From positions 188,487,851-188,551,850 of the forward strand of contig NC_133156.1 in the NCBI RefSeq assembly GCF_040802235.1: 64,000 nt of DNA, given 5' to 3'. The stretch is from Manis javanica (taxonomy: Eukaryota; Chordata; Mammalia; Pholidota; Manidae). Of this stretch, positions 58,894-64,000 are shown in pieces. Each line of letters starts with the position of its first letter. The first letter of the stretch is position 1. Made by a program: the position numbers and the translations under genes. The notes under the pieces are model-generated. The model was given only the letters and a program-made list of their open reading frames with translations, was not told the DNA's origin and made no database searches.

Positions 58894-60125
58894 CTGAAGG
58901 ACTTAAACTACCAGATATGAAGACTCCATTTAAAGCTACACAGTAACATGACAACAAAGACACCATTACAGAGTAGTGGGGAAAGGCCAGCCTTTTCAAC
59001 AAACGGTGCTAGATTTGCTGGATATCCACACAGGGAGTAAAACTCTTTGATTCTACCTAACACCTTACACAAAAATCAGCTTCGGATAAATTGTAGGTCT
59101 GAATGAGAAAGGAAAACAGTCACCTCCTAGAAGATAACATATTTTCATGACCTTAGTGAGGCAAGATGTTTTAAACATGATGCAGAAAGCAGTAATCATA
59201 AAAGAAAAAATTGATATATAGACCAGATTAAAAACTTCTGTTCAGCAAAATAACATTTAAGAGCGTGAAAAGGCAATCCACTGTCTGGAAGGATATATCT
59301 GCAATACTGGTAATGTCAAAGAACTAATGTCCAGAATGTGTAAAGAATTCCTACAAATCAATGCAAGGCAACCCAACAGAAAAACCGCTTAAATATTTGA
59401 ACAGGCATTTCACACAAGAGGATTTCAAATAGCCAATAGCATATGAAAAGCCAGCAGGGAAATGCACATTAAAACCACAGTAAGACACCACTACACACCC
59501 ACCAGAATGGCTAAAATTAAAACAGAACAATTTTAGCCATAGCCACTGATGGCAAAGATATAGTGGGAGGATAAACTGGTATGCCCATTTGGAGAACCGT
59601 CTGGCAGTATCTACCTAAACTGTATAGGTAGATACCCAACAAAAGTGAGGACTATATGCACTCAAAGACATGAACAAGACTGTTCATGACATTATTTTTA
59701 ACTGAAAATAACTCAAATGTCCATCAACAGGAGAATGGTTAAAATAAACTGTGGTATATACTTACAATGGAATATATGGCAATAAAATCAATTATTACTA
59801 CATACAATGACATGGATGGCTATCAAAAATGTGTGAAAGAAGCCAGATAAACACACACAAAATACATATTGTATGATTCCATTTCTATGAGGTTCATAAC
59901 AGGCAAAGCTAATCTATGGTGATAATTCAGGACACTGGTTACCTACAAGGGGTACTGACTGGAAGAAAGCATGAAAAAGCCTGCTGGATGCTCAGAATGT
60001 TATTCTCTCTAGATCTGGGTAGGAGTTACACAAGCACAGATATTTGTACAAATTCATCCCATCATAAAACTAAGATTTATGCATGTTGTTGTACATATGT
60101 TATACATCACTACAAAAATTTTCTC
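58894..60125 (+). repeat. Old L1 ORF2-region and 3' fragment
   Basis: 'ttaaactaccagatatgaag', 'acaccttacacaaaaatcag', 'gaggatttcaaatagccaat', 'atgtccatcaacaggagaat' and 'cataaaactaagatttatgc' are typical L1 wording in sense order. Broken in all frames. Antisense to AFTPH. Confidence 0.8.
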
Positions 60126-60269
60126 AGATAATCAATATACTTAGATTAACAACTACATTACAAATGAATATGTGACCATAGTTATAAATGTACCATTCTA
60201 TTAAAAAGAAAGTCTTACTTATTTATATCTTCTGGGATTTAAGGCCATAGATGTACATATGGAAGAAAG

Positions 60270-60480
60270 ATTGTGTACTAAGAGTCTGACAGATGTTAAG
60301 TTCAGGTTCCAGTTTCCCTTTACTAACTATGTGAATTTGTCCTCTCTGAGCTTCAGTTTCCTACCTATAAAAAGGGGCTAGAAGTCCCTACCATTTGATG
60401 CTGTTGTGAGGATTACAGATAACAAATTTCTAGTGCCTGGCACATTCCGTGCACTAATTTATCAATTGTCATCACATTTT
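60270..60480 (+). repeat. MIR-family SINE remnant
   Basis: 'ctgagcttcagtttcctacc', 'gctgttgtgaggattacaga' and 'ctagtgcctggcacattccg' match the sense MIR. Confidence 0.8.
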
Positions 60481-62224
60481 AACTTTAATGAAGTATGTGC
60501 TCAAATCATAACCTACCCTTAACAACAGCTTAATCAGCTAAATCAATGTTTGCTCAGTTGGCACAAACATTCACATGACCCTGCATATACTTTAAAAAGT
60601 CATTGAAAGAACAGGTCATTTCAGAAAAATATCACTAACCACACTGAAGATACATGAAGCTAACTTTACTGCTAATATCTAAAACCAATCCCTAGAAAAT
60701 ATGAAATAATGCCCAAAGCTGAAGAACTGAGACAATAACCTCTGAACCAACTCAAGGGGCCACTAATAGTCTGTTAAAAGATGTGGGTTTTGAAGTGGAA
60801 CAGGACAATGCAACCTAGAAGTTCTCACCATTATCATTAGGTAAACTGGTTGTGGATACTATGCAGTTAGAGGAAGGACAAAAAGGGTAAAGGCTTCTAA
60901 GAAGGTATCTGGTTGGTATGAAAAGGATTCTACATATCTCCCCCTAAGAGAATAAATCCTTGACTACTCTTTTCCCCTCCATCATCCACACAAAGTATTA
61001 ACTACCTTTAATGTTCTTGGGCTCACATTCAGTGGTAGTGATAAGGTCTCCAAGAGGTCATCTAGTAATCTCCCAAACATTGAGAGTTCCTTCCAGACAA
61101 GATAAAAACTCATCAGAGAAAAACCCATCTTTTACTGGGTACCAGCCCAGTTGCATCAATGTGTACGTCAATTTTCAAGGCCAGGTAAGCATATCTCGAT
61201 TATACTATCAAGCTTTACTGAGGACCCTCCAGTCCAAACTTATTTTCATAGGGACTGAGATGGGGCAGTGGTAAGGAGACACAAGCAAGAAGGATGGTGG
61301 TTAAGACAGGGGAAAATAAAGACAAACAACTGTATCTGAAGTTATGTCACTGACTTTAACAGAACAAACTACACTAGCAAGTTTATTTAATGGATCACAC
61401 ATACAGAAATTGCTACCTTTTTACTACAATATGTCTGATGAGTTTTTATCTTGTCTGGAAGGAACTCTCAATGTTAGTGTTAAATCATTTGGGGGAGTGA
61501 AAAGGATCTGTATTTTCTTTAGAAAAATGAATATGTTGTATGAACAATTAACATCAATTTGCATCACAAATGTTGCTTGCTTTTGCAGTAGTTCAAATTA
61601 CTCAAATCTTTACTGTAATATCCTCATGGGAGTTTTGAGATATGATCGAAATGTACTGTTTCAATGAATCCGCACAGCCTACATCCCTGCCTAAGAGTCA
61701 TTTTGTCATAAAGTAACAGAAGAGCCCTTCTTCTGAGCCATATGATGATTTGGATTTTAGTTTATTTTTTGGTTTTCAATATATCTAGAGATTACTGGAT
61801 TGTGACAAAAGTTTTCATGCTCTAAAATTTTCAATCTATCAAAACGATAATTTTCATTTTCTCTTTTTGAGCGCTTTTGTTTTCAGCATATTAGCTCGGG
61901 GTGGCCACTAAAACAGTGAGAGCCCCTAAAAATAGATGCTTTTTCAGTAAAGAATTTTGTTTGTTTATTTATTTTTAGGACTACTATACTCTCTTCAATA
62001 TAAGTTGCAAACTTTAAGGCTACTTAAAGTTCCCCATTCCCAAAGCTGCATATTTATAAGAGATCTCATAATTCTTTGAACTTGCCAGTTTAAAAAAAAC
62101 ATGCAAGCATCACAGACATCAATTGTGTCAATAATCATCAACTGCATAAAAATATGTGGTATTATTTAAAGCATTTGTTAAATGAGTATCTTACATGCTT
62201 TCATTCTCTGCCTAAATCAACCCT

Positions 62225-62420
62225 AAATATTTATTCTGCGTCTACTATGTATTGTTACTATGTGAAAAGCATTCATGAATTAACTTCATTTTACAGATGA
62301 AGAAATAAAAGCTTAAAGATGTTAAATAATCCCTCACAAGCTATAAAACTTGAAACATGTCTTAGTGCAGAAATAATTGACAGCAAGTATCAGAATTACA
62401 AATATCCTCCCTTAAAGGTC
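62225..62420 (-). repeat. MIR-family SINE remnant
   Basis: 'tattctgcgtctactatgta', 'acttcattttacagatgaag' and 'gatgttaaataatccctcac' match the reverse-complement MIR. Confidence 0.65.
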
Positions 62421-63354
62421 TCTGAGTTATTCAGAAAAAGGTTTCTGAAACTTCCACAATAATTTGGAAGGAGAACAAGGATGCTTACAAGCTAATAACC
62501 AATAAAATGCCAAGAAGTGAATATCTTGTTCCAGTATTAATGTACACAGTGGTAAAAATGTGGTAAATGAAAATATCTAAGTTGATCACTGCCAAAAGTG
62601 ACAACCAAATTTTTGTCCTCCTGGTTTTGATGTCCTCAAGGATGATTCACAGGAGTATAAATACCACATACATGATGTAAATGACAACAGGGGCGGCAAC
62701 ACATATTCATTCTTAAATGAATGTTGCTAAAGAGCATTAAGAGTCATCATTTTATAGAAGCTGGTTTTCAAATATTCCTAAGAACTTTTCTCTTACTGTG
62801 CATATTGAACTTCTACACAAATCTGTAAGGTCTTTTACTTGTGTTTAGACAGTTTCACAGTAAAAACTGAACAAGGTAAGTAAAACATTAGAAATTGTTT
62901 TACTTTTATCAGATCACCATATTTGAGAGTTTACTATTATTTCCAAAAGGTACTTCAACTTGAAATTGAACAAATAACACTGGATAACTGTTGATAACAA
63001 GGCAACAAAACAGAAGCCTCAATGAGGATAGATGCATTAGCTCTTGGAGAACAGTTTTCTCCCCTAGTATTCTCTGTTCTTATTATATAGTTACAGAATA
63101 AATTAGCCACTTTATATTTTCTACCCTAATATCCCCGAAACTTTATAATGAAAACAGAATTGGAAAGCAGGTACTACTTCAATTTCCTTAATTAAGTAAA
63201 ATTCATGAAATTTTCACTGAATAAAATCTTGCTTACTTCCTCACTATTGTTCATAGACAACCCCTGGACCTTCTGTTCTTCTCAACTGCTTGTTCAGGGG
63301 CATCTTTGAATTTCTCCATTACTACTGATGCTTTCTCTCATCAGCCTGTAAATA

Positions 63355-63570
63355 AATGTTCAAGACTCTTTCATCCTCAAACAAATCAGAGCAAAACACA
63401 ACAAATCCCTCCCTCCTGTGCCCTTCTAGCTCTGCCCTCCTCACCAAGCTTCTTGAAAGTGCCCTGTCTTCACTACCTCTACTTCCTAACCTCACTCATT
63501 CCCAACTCAGCACCATCTGCCTTCCATCTCACCACTCCACTGAAATTGCTCTTCCAAGAGTTACCTCACT
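63355..63570 (+). repeat. L2-like LINE ORF fragment
   Basis: 'aagcttcttgaaagtgccct', 'ctacttcctaacctcactca' and 'caccactccactgaaattgc' resemble the reverse-transcriptase region of LINE-2. The open frames across it (63306-63695) are relics of this. Confidence 0.5.
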
Positions 63571-64000
63571 TGCGCTCAGAAGTCTGGAAATTGGAGGCAC
63601 AGGCCTGTATTGCTGACCACTGCATTCGCAGGGCTGGCTCACAGCAGGCACTAAATACATTATTACTGCTTTTTCTGGAGCATTTATTCTACTGATCACT
63701 TTTGAACTGAGTTCCCCCTTCCACCCCATCACCAGATTTCTATAACCCTAGCACTGGTCTCCTAGTGCTCCATCAAATAAGTTAGGACATATCTAAGTTC
63801 AATCTAGGAAAGTAAGTGTGATCTGAGACAGACTGGCCTGAAATGTGATATGTAATATAAAACAAACCCAATCATTTGTGCTGCAACCTGTCCGAAGAAA
63901 GAATGTATTAAGAGGGGTATACTTATATGCAAGTTAGGAAAAAAAAACAGCTAAAGGACAAAAATTTGTTCATGTTTTTAACAGACCAGCTAACATGAGT

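Larger units (their letters stand above)
51694..64000 (-). other. AFTPH first intron (part; continues past the window)
   Basis: Upstream of the first coding exon. It holds a dense set of old L1 fragments (52165-57000 and 58894-60125), the short retroposon copy (57659-58164), MIRs and an L2 piece. No CpG island or 5' exon is visible, so the promoter lies further on. Stretches at about 51700-52160, 53520-54120, 60500-62220 and 62420-63350 show nothing I recognise. Confidence 0.7.

Noticed and set aside
63306..63695. 129-codon frame near the right edge
   Set aside because: Best explained as a LINE-2 relic; the second half is unrelated low-information sequence.
1..64000. CRISPR arrays, bacterial operons, tRNA or rRNA genes, mitochondrial inserts
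   Set aside because: No regularly spaced repeats, no bacterial gene organisation and no recognisable tRNA/rRNA or mitochondrial sequence were seen.

Overview
The window is nuclear DNA of a placental mammal. It holds a multi-exon gene with GT/AG introns, many ancient MIR, L2 and L1 fragments, younger L1 tails with target-site duplications, and endogenous retroviral sequence. No lineage-specific SINE was seen in 64 kb (no Alu, B1/B2, carnivore, ruminant, horse or bat type). Together with the style of the young L1 tails and of the LTR-derived retroposon, this makes a pangolin my best but weak guess for the species.

Layout. (1) 1-5022, plus strand: the 3' half of an endogenous retrovirus. It has an open pol (RT from upstream of the YMDD box, RNase H, full integrase), a splice acceptor, a complete 665-codon env, a 333-bp structured non-coding stretch and the 3' LTR. 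Pol is betaretroviral and Env is gammaretroviral with an MLV/GALV-like surface subunit, so the provirus is a recombinant. (2) 5023-about 13250: intergenic, with L2, MaLR-LTR, MIR and L1 relics and some apparently unique sequence. (3) About 13250 to beyond 64000, minus strand: AFTPH (aftiphilin), a clathrin/AP-1 accessory protein. All nine coding exons are present from the ATG at 51661 to the stop at 14218. They join in frame to 930 codons plus stop; the 5' non-coding exon lies beyond the window.

Two introns of AFTPH carry copies of one unusual element. The copy at about 32366-34020 (plus) contains a betaretroviral integrase tail, an Env transmembrane-subunit remnant, a motif closely resembling the constitutive transport element (CTE) of type D retroviruses, and an LTR U3-R that ends in poly(A). 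The copy at 57659-58164 (minus) is 5'-truncated, ends at the same poly(A) site and is flanked by a 14-bp target-site duplication. This suggests an LTR-retrovirus-derived retroposon moved by L1, comparable in logic to the SINE-R part of primate SVA. It is the best candidate for an undescribed system here.

The other notable points are a 27-residue in-frame cassette exon of AFTPH that carries a clathrin-box motif behind a weak splice acceptor, a near-perfect pre-miRNA-like hairpin in intron 2, and a duplicated CpG-rich 16-mer in the viral LTR.
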